Shown: one piece after another, positions 38,165 to 48,580 of the stretch
Layout: every line of letters begins with the position of its first letter
How positions within the stretch are numbered: position 1 is the stretch's first letter
NCBI RefSeq assembly: GCF_029854215.1
Contig: NZ_CP122961.1
Coordinates: forward strand, 2,480,001-2,544,000
DNA length: 64,000 nt
Source of the DNA: Halomonas alkaliantarctica
GTDB lineage: Bacteria > Pseudomonadota > Gammaproteobacteria > Pseudomonadales > Halomonadaceae
Direction of reading: 5' to 3'
The notes under the pieces: generated by a model
The model's input: the letters and a program-made list of their open reading frames with translations, nothing else
The model's database searches: none
Told to the model about the DNA's origin: nothing
Translations under genes and position numbers: made by a program

Positions 38165-39148
38165 ATGTCGACCTCCATCAAGCATGATGACGCGCCCGCC
38201 GGGGCGCGTTCTTTCACTACCAAGCCGCGCCGGGGCACTAAGGTTCGTCGTCAGCGGGTCAAAGCCGCCTGGCTGTTTTTAGCCCCTATGCTGATTGCGT
38301 TAACCCTGGTGGCTGGCTGGCCGCTGGTGCGCACCTTTTTTCTTAGCTTTACCGATGCGTCGCTATCGGATTTAGGCGCCGCCAATCTGATTGGCTTCGA
38401 GAACTACCTTGTCTATGACGATGGCAGCTGGTATGGGGTACTGGCCGACTCGGTGTGGTGGCAGTCGGTATGGAACACCGTCTACTTTTCGGTGGTGTCG
38501 GTATCGCTGGAAGTAGTTTTCGGGGTGATTGTGGCGCTGATTTTGAACGCCGAGTTTAAGGGCCGCGTGATTGTGCGCGCGGCGGTGCTGATTCCCTGGG
38601 CAATCCCCACCATTGTTTCCGCGCAAATGTGGGCGTGGATGCTTAACGACCAGTTCGGCATCATCAATCACCTGCTAATGAGCGTTGGTATTATCGATGC
38701 CCCCATCGCCTGGACAGCGAACGCCGTCTACTCCATGTGGGCGGTGATTATGGTCGATGTGTGGAAAACCATTCCCTTCGTTGCGCTACTGGTGCTTGCT
38801 GCTCTGCAGATGCTGCCCAAGGATTGTTACGAGGCCGCCGAGGTAGACGGTATTCACCCGCTGCGGGTGTTCTTCAAAGTTACCCTACCGTTGATTACCC
38901 CGGCGTTAATGGTCGCGGTGATCTTCCGCCTGCTGGATGCGCTGAGGGTATTCGATGTTATTTACGTACTCACCTCCAACTCCACCAGCACCATGTCGAT
39001 GTCGGTTTACGCCCGCCAACAGCTGGTCGAGTTTCAGGATGTCGGTTACGGCAGCGCCGCTTCTACCCTGCTGTTCTTGATCATTGCCCTGGCTACCGTG
39101 GCTTACCTCTACGTTGGGCGTAAACAAATCCAATTGGGAGGCGACTAA
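38165..39148 (+). CDS. Alpha-glucoside ABC transporter permease (MalF/AglF-like)
   Basis: A 327-residue inner-membrane subunit with six helices after a basic N-terminal tail. The EAA loop that contacts the ATPase is in YEAAEVDGIHPLRVFFKVT-type sequence near residue 225, followed by LPLITPAL. LFLAPMLIALTLVAGWPL marks the first helix. It overlaps the second permease by one base. Confidence 0.93.
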   Translation: MSTSIKHDDAPAGARSFTTKPRRGTKVRRQRVKAAWLFLAPMLIALTLVAGWPLVRTFFLSFTDASLSDLGAANLIGFENYLVYDDGSWYGVLADSVWWQSVWNTVYFSVVSVSLEVVFGVIVALILNAEFKGRVIVRAAVLIPWAIPTIVSAQMWAWMLNDQFGIINHLLMSVGIIDAPIAWTANAVYSMWAVIMVDVWKTIPFVALLVLAALQMLPKDCYEAAEVDGIHPLRVFFKVTLPLITPALMVAVIFRLLDALRVFDVIYVLTSNSTSTMSMSVYARQQLVEFQDVGYGSAASTLLFLIIALATVAYLYVGRKQIQLGGD

Positions 39149-39990
39149 TGAATACTCGTCAGTTGGCCAAAATAGCCAAACGCATCGGGTTTTGGGCGCT
39201 GATTGTGCTGATTATGGTGTACGCCGTTTTCCCGTTCTACTACGCGGTAGTCACCTCGCTAAAACCGTCGAGCGACCTGTTCCGCGTTGAGCTTTGGCCT
39301 TCGAACTGGAACTTCGATAACTACATCAGCATTTTTAGCCAAACCAGCTTTCTGCGCGCTATTTTCAACTCCATTGTGGTGGCGTTTAGCGTGGTGTTTA
39401 TTGCCCTGCTACTCGGCATTACCGCCTCTTACGCCCTGGGCCGGGTGCGCTTTCGGGGCCGCTCCACGGTACTGCTGGTGATTCTCGGGGTGTCGATGTT
39501 CCCCCAGGTAGCGGTGCTTTCCGGGCTTTTTGAGGTGATTCGTGCACTCAACCTCTATAACAACCCCGCCGGGCTGATTTTAAGCTACACCATCTTCACC
39601 CTGCCCTTCACCGTATGGGTATTGACCACCTTTATGAAACAGCTGCCCATGGAGCTGGAAGAGGCCGCCATTATGGACGGTGCCACACCCTGGGTGACGA
39701 TTACGAAAGTATTTCTGCCGCTGATGTGGCCCGCCATGGCGACCACAGGCCTGCTGGCATTTATCGCCGCTTGGAACGAGTTTCTGTTTGCCCTCACCTT
39801 CACGCTGACCGACACCCAGCGCACGGTACCCGTCGCCATCGCGCTGCTGTCAGGTGGCAGTGCCTACGAACTGCCCTGGGGGCCAATTATGGCCGCTTCT
39901 GTGGTGGTCACGGTGCCACTGGTCGTATTAGTGATTATCTTCCAGCGCCGCATTGTGTCAGGCCTTACTGCAGGCGCCGTTAAAGGCTAA
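39148..39990 (+). CDS. Alpha-glucoside ABC transporter permease (MalG/AglG-like)
   Basis: A 280-residue six-helix permease. The EAA loop is LEEAAIMDGATPWVTITKV near residue 170, followed by FLPLMWPAMATTG. It begins within the stop of the preceding permease (TAATG) and ends ten bases before the glucosidase gene. Length and motifs match MalG-type subunits of CUT1 importers. Confidence 0.93.
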   Translation: MNTRQLAKIAKRIGFWALIVLIMVYAVFPFYYAVVTSLKPSSDLFRVELWPSNWNFDNYISIFSQTSFLRAIFNSIVVAFSVVFIALLLGITASYALGRVRFRGRSTVLLVILGVSMFPQVAVLSGLFEVIRALNLYNNPAGLILSYTIFTLPFTVWVLTTFMKQLPMELEEAAIMDGATPWVTITKVFLPLMWPAMATTGLLAFIAAWNEFLFALTFTLTDTQRTVPVAIALLSGGSAYELPWGPIMAASVVVTVPLVVLVIIFQRRIVSGLTAGAVKG

Positions 39991-40000
39991 GGAATTTTTT

Positions 40001-41683
<1,683 letters not shown>

Positions 41684-41755
41684 TTGCACATAACCGTACA
41701 CAAGAACAGGCCGACCCAAAGCGAGTAAAGCAGTAAGGTCGGCAAGGAGTCACCC

Positions 41756-42862
41756 ATGGCAAGTGTTACGCTTAACAAGATCAATAAAGTGTTTGGTAGC
41801 GATCACATTATCAACGATGTGGATCTGCACATTGGCGACGGTGAGTTCGTAGTCTTCGTCGGCCCCTCCGGCTGCGGCAAGTCAACGCTTTTACGCCTGA
41901 TCGCCGGTTTGGAATCGATTAGCGATGGCGATCTGTATATGGGCGGAACGGTAGTCAACGACTTACCGCCCAGGGAGCGCGGGGTGGGCATGGTGTTTCA
42001 GTCCTACGCGCTCTATCCGCATATGACCGTTTACGACAACATGGCGTTTGGCCTGAAGCTGGCTAAAACCGCCAAAGAGACTGTGCACGAGCGGGTGATG
42101 ACCACCGCCAAGATTCTGCAGTTGGAAGAGCTGCTGCATCGTAAACCCAAGGCGCTCTCTGGCGGTCAACGCCAGCGGGTGGCGATGGGCCGAGCGATGG
42201 CACGGGAACCGCGCATTCTGCTGTTTGACGAGCCGCTCTCCAACCTGGATGCCTCGCTGCGGGTACAGATGCGTAACGAGATCGCCCGGCTGCATAACCG
42301 CCTGGGCTCCACCATGATTTACGTGACCCACGACCAGGTGGAAGCCATGACCCTGGCCGATAAAATCGTGGTGCTCAATGGTGGCTTTGTGGAGCAGGTG
42401 GGCAGCCCACACGAGCTTTATCAGCGCCCGGCGACGAAATTCGTTGCCGGGTTTATCGGCTCCCCGACCATGAACTTTATGCCCACAGAGCTGATCGCTG
42501 GCGATGCCAACGGCTGTCGCGTTCGGGCTGCAGGGATTGGCGAACTTACCCTGCCCCAGAATGCCCAGCAGTTGCGTAGCGGTGAAGCCTTGACGCTTGG
42601 CATTCGCCCAGAGCATCTATGCTTGGCGGCGCCCACCGATGACAACTGCTTTGATATCGTCAACGTCGAGTATTTAGGCAACGAGGTTTACGTCTACCTT
42701 GAGCCCAAACAGGGCGACACACTGCTGATCCATCGCAGCGAAGCACCCAGCCAGTGGCAGGAGGGCCAGCAGGTGTCACTGGCAGCAGATTGGGAAAAAG
42801 TACACTTGTTTGATGAGAGCGGTACGGCACTGACACTACCCACTCAACAAGCAGCGGCTTAA
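41756..42862 (+). CDS. ugpC: MalK/UgpC-type sugar ABC transporter ATPase
   Basis: A 368-residue ATPase of the CUT1 class. Walker A GPSGCGKSTLL lies near residue 38, signature LSGGQRQRVAMGRA near 135, Walker B ILLFDEPLSNLD near 158 and the switch in VTHDQVEAM. A C-terminal OB/TOBE regulatory domain is present from about residue 240 (GIRPEHL). It powers the two permeases of the operon. AAGGAG precedes the ATG. The symbol is the generic one for this family. Confidence 0.92.
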   Translation: MASVTLNKINKVFGSDHIINDVDLHIGDGEFVVFVGPSGCGKSTLLRLIAGLESISDGDLYMGGTVVNDLPPRERGVGMVFQSYALYPHMTVYDNMAFGLKLAKTAKETVHERVMTTAKILQLEELLHRKPKALSGGQRQRVAMGRAMAREPRILLFDEPLSNLDASLRVQMRNEIARLHNRLGSTMIYVTHDQVEAMTLADKIVVLNGGFVEQVGSPHELYQRPATKFVAGFIGSPTMNFMPTELIAGDANGCRVRAAGIGELTLPQNAQQLRSGEALTLGIRPEHLCLAAPTDDNCFDIVNVEYLGNEVYVYLEPKQGDTLLIHRSEAPSQWQEGQQVSLAADWEKVHLFDESGTALTLPTQQAAA

Positions 42863-42969
42863 CCACGAGAGACAATTCAGATATCCACATTGACGACCCA
42901 CTGTGTGTGCCTGACCTCCCCTTCGCTTATCATGGGGGTGGTAGCACCCAGCGGGTCGATTTTATTATG

Positions 42970-42980
42970 CAAGCGCTTTG
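42970..42980. promoter_or_regulatory. Possible LacI-type operator before the lacI-family gene
   Basis: CAAGCGCTTTG contains the AAGCGCTT palindrome with a central CG, 46 bases before the GTG start. It differs from the TTAATCGATTAA operators of the porin/ABC promoters, so it may be bound by another family member. Confidence 0.35.
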
Positions 42981-43026
42981 AATAGCCAAGTCTTCAATTA
43001 TTAAAAAAGCCTGTAAAGGAAGTACC

Positions 43027-44076
43027 GTGACTGATCAGCGCCGAATGACACTCAAGGACCTTGCGCAGGAACTCAATGTCTCCACTGCAACGATTTCCAA
43101 TGCCTTTAACCGGCCGGATCAGCTCTCGCCAGCCCTGCGCGAACGTATACTCAAAGAGGCCAAACGGCTGGGATACAGCGGCCCTGACGCCAAAGCTCGA
43201 AGCCTACGCACCGGCCGCTCACGGATTATCGCGGTGATTCTTGCGGAAAGCCTTACTTACAGTTTGAACGACGCCGTGGCCAGCGAGTTTTTATCCGGGG
43301 TTGCCGAAGTCCTCGACGCCCACGGCCACACGCTGCTGCTACTGCCGGGTCGCGGCCACGCCTCGCAGCCGCCAGGCTCCGCGAACATCGCCGATGGCTT
43401 TATCGTCTATGGGCTAATGCCCAACAATAAACTGCTCGATGAACTGCCCGCACAGCGCACCCTGGTGGCCGTCGATTTTGATATTGAAGGTTGCCCAACG
43501 GTGCATATCGATGACACCGCCGCCAGCTATAAAATCGCCCAGCATGCGCTTAACGAGTTGCCCAAACGCCCGGCGATTATCAATCTGCGTTTAACCAAAG
43601 AGACCTGCAACGGCCGGGTGACGGACGAGCACACCCTGCTGCCCAACACCAGCACGATCAGCCGCGCCCGCCTTGAGGGCTTTCATAGCGCGCTGAGTGA
43701 GCAAGGGGTGGATGTGGAGCACGTGCCGCTTTGGAATATCGAGGAGAATACCTTTGAGGTGTGCTCGCCGGTGATTGCCGAGATTCTCGACCAGCCCATA
43801 GAAAAACGGCCAGACTTGCTGCTGTGCATGTCTGACCGCATTGCGCTTACGGCGCTAACGCTGGCCGAGCAGCGCGGTATTCGGGTCCCGGAAGAGTTAC
43901 GCATTACCGGGTTCGATGGCATTGCCGAGGGGCAGTACCGCGCGCCGCGTTTAACCACGGTGCGCCAGGATAGCGTGGGCAAAGGGCGGGTTGCGGCGCA
44001 GATGATTCTTGGCCGCATCCCCCTCGCCCAGCAGTTGCTGCAAACTGAGTTGCTGCTGGGCGATACCTGCCCTTAG
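43027..44076 (+). CDS. LacI-family repressor, probable alpha-glucoside regulator
   Basis: A 349-residue regulator. The N-terminal helix-turn-helix and hinge helix are clear (LKDLAQELNVSTATISNAFN, then LSPALRERILKEAKRLGY). The periplasmic-binding-like effector domain runs to the end with RITGFDGI and LTTVRQD. It starts with GTG behind AAGGAAG. Its location directly after the importer ATPase gene suggests it controls the porin and ABC operon through the three upstream palindromes. Trehalose or maltose may be the effector. Confidence 0.9.
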   Translation: MTDQRRMTLKDLAQELNVSTATISNAFNRPDQLSPALRERILKEAKRLGYSGPDAKARSLRTGRSRIIAVILAESLTYSLNDAVASEFLSGVAEVLDAHGHTLLLLPGRGHASQPPGSANIADGFIVYGLMPNNKLLDELPAQRTLVAVDFDIEGCPTVHIDDTAASYKIAQHALNELPKRPAIINLRLTKETCNGRVTDEHTLLPNTSTISRARLEGFHSALSEQGVDVEHVPLWNIEENTFEVCSPVIAEILDQPIEKRPDLLLCMSDRIALTALTLAEQRGIRVPEELRITGFDGIAEGQYRAPRLTTVRQDSVGKGRVAAQMILGRIPLAQQLLQTELLLGDTCP

Positions 44077-44077
44077 A

Positions 44078-44137
44078 TTGCAGTACTTAGCATTGCAGTA
44101 CTTAGCAGTGCATTACTGGGCATTGCATTACTTGGCA
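44078..44137. repeat. Four tandem 15-base repeats between lacI-type gene and gap
   Basis: Units start at 44078, 44093, 44108 and 44123. The first two are identical (TTGCAGTACTTAGCA); the others are GTGCATTACTGGGCA and TTGCATTACTTGGCA. The array begins one base after the repressor stop. Its last unit contains the stop codon and final two codons of gap, so both genes end in or at the array. Confidence 0.92.
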
Positions 44138-45132
44138 GTCGCCTGCATGGCAAGCGCGGTATCCAGCATGCGGTTGGAGAAGCCCCACTCGTTGTCGTAC
44201 CACGCCATGATTTTAACCAGACGGCCATTCACGCGGGTGTGATTAGCATCGAAGGTCGATGAGTTAGCATCGTGGTTGAAATCAATAGAGACCAGCGGTT
44301 CAGCGTTGACGGCCAATACCGGCGAGCTAGCGGCAGCTTTCTCTACGATGGCGTTAATCTCCTCTTTACTGGTATCGCGACTAGCAGTAAAGGTCAGATC
44401 CACCAGCGAGACGTTGATCACCGGTACGCGAACGGCCAGGCCGTCAAACTTGCCCGCCAGCTCTGGTAGCACCAAGCCCACCGCTGCGGCAGCGCCGGTT
44501 TTGGTCGGAATCATGGAGTGCGTAGCACTGCGCGCCCGGTAAGGGTCAGAGTGGTAAACGTCCGACAGATTCTGATCGTTGGTGTAGGCGTGCACTGTGG
44601 TCATCAAGCCGTTTTCGATACCCACCGCATCGTTCAACGCTTTGGCCACCGGCGCCAGGCAGTTGGTGGTGCAGGAAGCGTTGGAGACAACCGTGTGCTC
44701 AGCGGTCAACACCTGGTCATTCACGCCATACACAATCGTCGCATCGGCGTCGGGGCTGGGAGCAGAAATCAACACGCGCTTGGCACCCGCTTCGATATGC
44801 TTGGCCGCCGCCTCACGCTTGGTAAACAACCCGGTGCACTCCATTACCAGATCGATATTCATCGATGCCCACGGCAGCTGCGCTGGGTCGCGCTCTGAGG
44901 AGATAGCGATGCGGTCGCCATCCACCGTGATGCTCTCGGCGTCATGTTCTACCTTAAAGGGGAAGTGGCCATGCACGGTATCGTGACGCAGTAGGTGGGA
45001 ATTTAGCGAAGGGTCGCCCAGATCGTTAATGGCGACGACCTGTACGCGGTCACGGTAGCTGTTTTCGTAAAGGGCGCGCAGTACGTTGCGGCCAATACGG
45101 CCAAATCCGTTAATCGCAACTCTTATTGTCAT
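44128..45132 (-). CDS. gap: Glyceraldehyde-3-phosphate dehydrogenase, type I
   Basis: A 334-residue NAD-dependent GAPDH. The N-terminal [17 protein letters not shown] is the nucleotide fold, and [17 protein letters not shown] holds the catalytic cysteine. The catalytic His is in [15 protein letters not shown]. GAGGAG lies six bases before the ATG. It is divergent from pyk across a 213-base region with HexR-like sites. The C-terminus falls in a tandem repeat array. Confidence 0.95.
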   Translation of the reverse strand: MTIRVAINGFGRIGRNVLRALYENSYRDRVQVVAINDLGDPSLNSHLLRHDTVHGHFPFKVEHDAESITVDGDRIAISSERDPAQLPWASMNIDLVMECTGLFTKREAAAKHIEAGAKRVLISAPSPDADATIVYGVNDQVLTAEHTVVSNASCTTNCLAPVAKALNDAVGIENGLMTTVHAYTNDQNLSDVYHSDPYRARSATHSMIPTKTGAAAAVGLVLPELAGKFDGLAVRVPVINVSLVDLTFTASRDTSKEEINAIVEKAAASSPVLAVNAEPLVSIDFNHDANSSTFDANHTRVNGRLVKIMAWYDNEWGFSNRMLDTALAMQATAK

Positions 45133-45174
45133 GATAGCTCCTCAATTAACCAATAATAATGAGTGGTATTTTTA

Positions 45175-45187
45175 GTAAAAAAATTAC
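45175..45187. promoter_or_regulatory. HexR-like operator upstream of gap
   Basis: GTAAAAAAATTAC lies 43 bases before the gap start and is embedded in a longer AT palindrome (TTTTTAGTAAAA / TTACTAAAAA). It fits the 13-base pattern of the other sites. Confidence 0.55.
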
Positions 45188-45265
45188 TAAAAATACGTAT
45201 TTAAGCGTCATGAGGCCGATAAATAGCGACTTAACCGCCCCAAAAGGCTAGTAAATATCCAATAT

Positions 45266-45278
45266 GTAGTAAAATTAC
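45266..45278. promoter_or_regulatory. HexR-like operator upstream of pyk
   Basis: GTAGTAAAATTAC, preceded by T, fits GTARW-NNN-AYTAC exactly and lies 67 bases before the pyk GTG start. Confidence 0.6.
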
Positions 45279-45345
45279 TATATAAACGCTATCTTAGTCC
45301 AATACTAAATTGCCAACAATGCCCTTGCATAAGGAGAGCGCCCTC

Positions 45346-46866
45346 GTGACAAAAGCTACCTCGAACATAGCAGCTCAGGCGTCTACTAACCCTCTTTCCT
45401 ATCCCCTTTCAGGTTCTCATACACCTTTAAGGCGCACCAAAATCGTCGCTACCCTTGGGCCCGCCAGTGATCGCCCCGGCGTGCTGGAAGCGATGCTAAA
45501 AGCCGGCGTCGACGTGGTGCGGCTGAATTTCTCCCATGGCTCGGCAGACGATCACCGCCGTCGCTTAAACGAAGTACGCGAGATCGCCGAGCGCCTTGGC
45601 CGCAGCGTTGCCGCACTGGGCGACCTACAGGGGCCGAAAATTCGTATTGCGCGCTTTGTCGAAGGCGCCGTCAAACTCGATGTTGGTCAGACATTTGTCT
45701 TGGACATGGCGCTGGACGCCAATAGCGGCACTGCGGAACGCGTCGGTTGCGACTATCAGACCCTGGCCGATGATGTCGTTGAGGGCGATCGCCTACTGCT
45801 CGACGACGGGCGTTTAGTACTCGATGTCACACGAGTAGTTGGACAAGAAGTGCATACCCGCGTTCACGTGGGCGGCAAGCTCTCCAACAATAAAGGTATT
45901 AATAAACAGGGCGGCGGACTCTCTGCGCCCGCCCTCACTAAAAAAGACAAGGCCGATCTAAAAACCGCTATTGAGATCGGCGTTGACTACTTAGCAGTCT
46001 CCTTTCCGCGCAGCGCCGCGGATATGCAGGAAGCCCGCGAACTGCTTGGCGAAGCCGGTAAAGAGATTGGTTTGGTGGCTAAGCTTGAACGCGCGGAAGC
46101 GGTTGCCGACGACGCCACGCTGGATGGCATCATTGAAGCCTCTGAGGCGGTCATGGTGGCCAGGGGTGACCTGGGCGTTGAGATTGGTGACGCCGCGCTG
46201 ATTGGTACTCAGAAGCGCATTATTAAGCACGCACGTACACTCAACCGCGCGGTGATTACCGCCACCCAAATGATGGAGTCGATGATCGAGTCGCCGCTGC
46301 CCACCCGCGCCGAAGTCTTCGACGTGGCCAACGCAGTGCTCGACGCCACCGACGCGGTGATGCTCTCTGCGGAAACCGCCGCGGGTGATTACCCGGTAGA
46401 AACCATCGAAGCGATGAACCGCGTTTGTCTGGGTGCCGAGCGTGAGCGTCTTGCTCAAGAGTCAGGCCACCGTATTCATGAAGGCTTTGAGCGCATCGAC
46501 GAAACCATCGCGCTATCGGCGATGTATGCAGCGAATCACTTATCCGGCGTTAGCGCCATCGCCTGTATGACCTCCACCGGCTATACACCGCTGATTGCGT
46601 CGCGCATTCGCTCCGGCCTGCCGATTGTGGGGTTGGCCCATAGCCCTATCGCCCAGCGGCGGATGGCGCTCTATCGTGGCGTGGTTTCCATTCCTTTCGA
46701 CACCACCGATATGGATCCGGCCAACCTTAACCAGGAAGCATTGAAATGCTTGCAGGCGCAAGGATTTATCCATCCTGGCGAGCATGTCATTCTTACTCGC
46801 GGCGACCATATGAATGCCCATGGCGGCACCAATACGATGAAAATTCTTGCCCTGGAAAGCGAGTAA
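45346..46866 (+). CDS. pyk: Pyruvate kinase
   Basis: About 506 residues. The GTG at 45346 is chosen because AAGGAG lies nine bases upstream; the frame extends to a TTG at 45310. Core motifs are RTKIVATLGPAS, LRLNFSHG-like VVRLNFSHGSADDH, GDLQGPKIRI, VMVARGDLGVEIG and ATQMMESMI. The protein makes pyruvate and ATP from phosphoenolpyruvate. The N-terminal extension of about 25 residues before the barrel is longer than in E. coli PykF. HexR-like control matches that of gap and the Entner-Doudoroff genes. Confidence 0.94.
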   Translation: MTKATSNIAAQASTNPLSYPLSGSHTPLRRTKIVATLGPASDRPGVLEAMLKAGVDVVRLNFSHGSADDHRRRLNEVREIAERLGRSVAALGDLQGPKIRIARFVEGAVKLDVGQTFVLDMALDANSGTAERVGCDYQTLADDVVEGDRLLLDDGRLVLDVTRVVGQEVHTRVHVGGKLSNNKGINKQGGGLSAPALTKKDKADLKTAIEIGVDYLAVSFPRSAADMQEARELLGEAGKEIGLVAKLERAEAVADDATLDGIIEASEAVMVARGDLGVEIGDAALIGTQKRIIKHARTLNRAVITATQMMESMIESPLPTRAEVFDVANAVLDATDAVMLSAETAAGDYPVETIEAMNRVCLGAERERLAQESGHRIHEGFERIDETIALSAMYAANHLSGVSAIACMTSTGYTPLIASRIRSGLPIVGLAHSPIAQRRMALYRGVVSIPFDTTDMDPANLNQEALKCLQAQGFIHPGEHVILTRGDHMNAHGGTNTMKILALESE

Positions 46867-46945
46867 TCGGCTAACCTCGGTAGCGACGTTAAAACAAAAA
46901 TGCCATTCGGCCGTAAGGCAATAGAACCATGAGGGAAGTGACCCA

Positions 46946-47422
46946 ATGAGTGACGCGCAACCGCCCCGCCAGGCCATCCGCACCCTGCAAGCGCGCAAGC
47001 GCATTGCACTGATTGCCCATGATGGAAAAAAGATGGAGATGCTGGAGTGGGCAACCCACTGGAAGGATACGCTTAGCCAGCACGAACTGATTGGCACTGG
47101 CACCACGTCTGAGCGACTTAAGACAGCGTTAGGGCTTGAAGTCGAGGGACTCATGAGCGGCCCTTTGGGCGGTGACCAGCAGATTGGCGCACGGATAGCG
47201 GAGCAGCGGCTGGATGTCCTTATCTTCTTTTGGGATCCCTTCTCGCCCCAACCCCACGATCCGGATGTCAAAGCACTGCTGCGTTTAGCCGCGCTATGGA
47301 ATGTACCGGTCGCCTGCAATGCGGCGAGCGCTGACTTCCTGCTCTCCTCGCCCTACTTGAGCGAAACCTACGACATGTCGATACCGGATGCAGCGGCTTG
47401 GGCCCAGGCCCGCACGGTTTAA
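46946..47422 (+). CDS. mgsA: Methylglyoxal synthase
   Basis: A 158-residue enzyme converting dihydroxyacetone phosphate to methylglyoxal and phosphate, an overflow route that bypasses lower glycolysis. IALIAHDGKK carries the conserved His-Asp pair, GPLGGDQQIG the catalytic Asp, and FFWDPFSPQPHDPDVKALLR-type sequence the remaining Asp/His. GAGG precedes the ATG. The stop overlaps the convergent cra stop by two bases of shared TTAA. Confidence 0.94.
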   Translation: MSDAQPPRQAIRTLQARKRIALIAHDGKKMEMLEWATHWKDTLSQHELIGTGTTSERLKTALGLEVEGLMSGPLGGDQQIGARIAEQRLDVLIFFWDPFSPQPHDPDVKALLRLAALWNVPVACNAASADFLLSSPYLSETYDMSIPDAAAWAQARTV

Positions 47423-48396
47423 CGCCGGTGCAGATGGCGCGCCACCACCTGTAAGCCACACTCATAGTGGCCGTTCATGGCGGCCAGGGCGCAGTTCAAC
47501 GTTAACTCGGCGATACGGTCGTAATTTTGTAGCGCTGAGTTAACGGGCTGAGGAAGAAAATCCAGCAGCCGGTGGTCGCCAAAGGTGGCCAGGCGAATAT
47601 TTTCCGGCAGGCCACCGCGTTCTAAGAACACATCAAACACCCCTTCCAGCAGTGTATAGGACGCTGTCACCAGTGCGTCGGCACCGCCTTGCTCGTCCAA
47701 CAGCTGAATCGCTAAACGCGCCCCTTCGCTGCGCTCGTAGTGTGATCCGGTTAGATAAAGCGGCTCTATCTCGTGGCCTTCAAGGGCTGCCTGAAAACCC
47801 GCCCGCCGTTCGCAGCTAACCGACAGATCCGGCATCGCTTCCAGCCAGGCAACACGTTTGGTTGTCGTGCCGATCACCGAGCGGGTCAATGTCTTCGCCG
47901 CCTCCTGGTCGTTACTCACGACACTGGCAAAGCGCGCTGGATTGAGGCCACGGTCCATTCCCACCACGCACCAGCCCTCGTCTACCAGTTCGGCATAAAA
48001 AGTGTCGTCGCTGGGCAAACAGCTAGCGGTGATCAACACCTCACAGCGCTGGGCACGCAGCGCCAACGCCAGTGTTCGTTCACTCTCTGCGCAGTCATCC
48101 GAGCTTACGATCAACAGCTGATAACCCTGCTCCCGTGCACCCCGCTCCAGGCGTTTAGCTAAGCGGGCATAGCTGATGTTCTCCAGATCCGGCACGATAA
48201 GCCCCAGCAACCGGCTTGCGCCCCGGCGCAGTGCAGCCGCCTGGGGGTCAATGTGATAGCGGTGCTGGCGAACCACCGCCATCACTTTTTCAATCGTCGC
48301 TGCGCTTATGCGCCGCTGCTCGGCCTGACCATTAATCACGTAGCTAGCGGTCGTGCGCGAGACGCCGGCCAGCCGGGCAATATCGGCAAGAGTCAT
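47419..48396 (-). CDS. cra: Catabolite repressor/activator Cra (FruR), LacI family
   Basis: About 325 residues, very like E. coli Cra: TLADIARLAGVSRTTASYVI is the helix-turn-helix, LGLIVPDLENISYARLAKRL starts the effector domain, and LATFGDHRLLDFLPQPV lies near the end. The effector in relatives is fructose-1-phosphate. The ATG at 48396 follows GGGAG. It is divergent from the fructose PTS operon, with two Cra-type boxes between them. Confidence 0.93.
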   Translation of the reverse strand: MTLADIARLAGVSRTTASYVINGQAEQRRISAATIEKVMAVVRQHRYHIDPQAAALRRGASRLLGLIVPDLENISYARLAKRLERGAREQGYQLLIVSSDDCAESERTLALALRAQRCEVLITASCLPSDDTFYAELVDEGWCVVGMDRGLNPARFASVVSNDQEAAKTLTRSVIGTTTKRVAWLEAMPDLSVSCERRAGFQAALEGHEIEPLYLTGSHYERSEGARLAIQLLDEQGGADALVTASYTLLEGVFDVFLERGGLPENIRLATFGDHRLLDFLPQPVNSALQNYDRIAELTLNCALAAMNGHYECGLQVVARHLHRR

Positions 48397-48486
48397 TCGG
48401 GTCTCCCTTAATGTAACCAAGCAGTTTATCAGCAAGTTAGCGCCTACCAGACCAAAGTCTAAACGCCCAAGCCTTGTGTCATGCAG

Positions 48487-48498
48487 TGAATCGATTCA
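48487..48498. promoter_or_regulatory. Cra/FruR operator 1 before fruB
   Basis: TGAATCGATTCA is a perfect palindrome, preceded by G and followed by GC, matching the Cra consensus GCTGAAnCGnTTCA read on the other strand. It lies 94 bases before fruB. Confidence 0.78.
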
Positions 48499-48519
48499 GC
48501 ATAGCCAACTATACACAGA

Positions 48520-48531
48520 TGATACGATTCA
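48520..48531. promoter_or_regulatory. Cra/FruR operator 2 before fruB
   Basis: TGATACGATTCA has one strong and one weaker half site. Its centre is 33 bases from operator 1, about three helical turns, so the two could be bound on the same face. Confidence 0.6.
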
Positions 48532-48580
48532 TCTAGCTCACTTCGAAGCGCTACGACTATGGTTCTACACGGAGACACCT

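Noticed and set aside
42932..42947. GGGTG-GTAG-CACCC hairpin after the MalK-type gene as a terminator
   Set aside because: Only a five-base stem and no T run immediately after it.
44078..44137. Tandem 15-mers considered as a CRISPR array
   Set aside because: No spacers; units are contiguous and shorter than CRISPR repeats, and no cas genes are near.
46540..47319. 259-residue minus-strand frame across pyk end and mgsA
   Set aside because: Covers two clear sense genes and their junction; composition typical of a shadow frame.
48353..48580. N-terminal extension of the fruB frame
   Set aside because: It overlaps the Cra boxes and the cra 5' end; the ATG at 48581 has a good GGAG and starts the EIIA domain.
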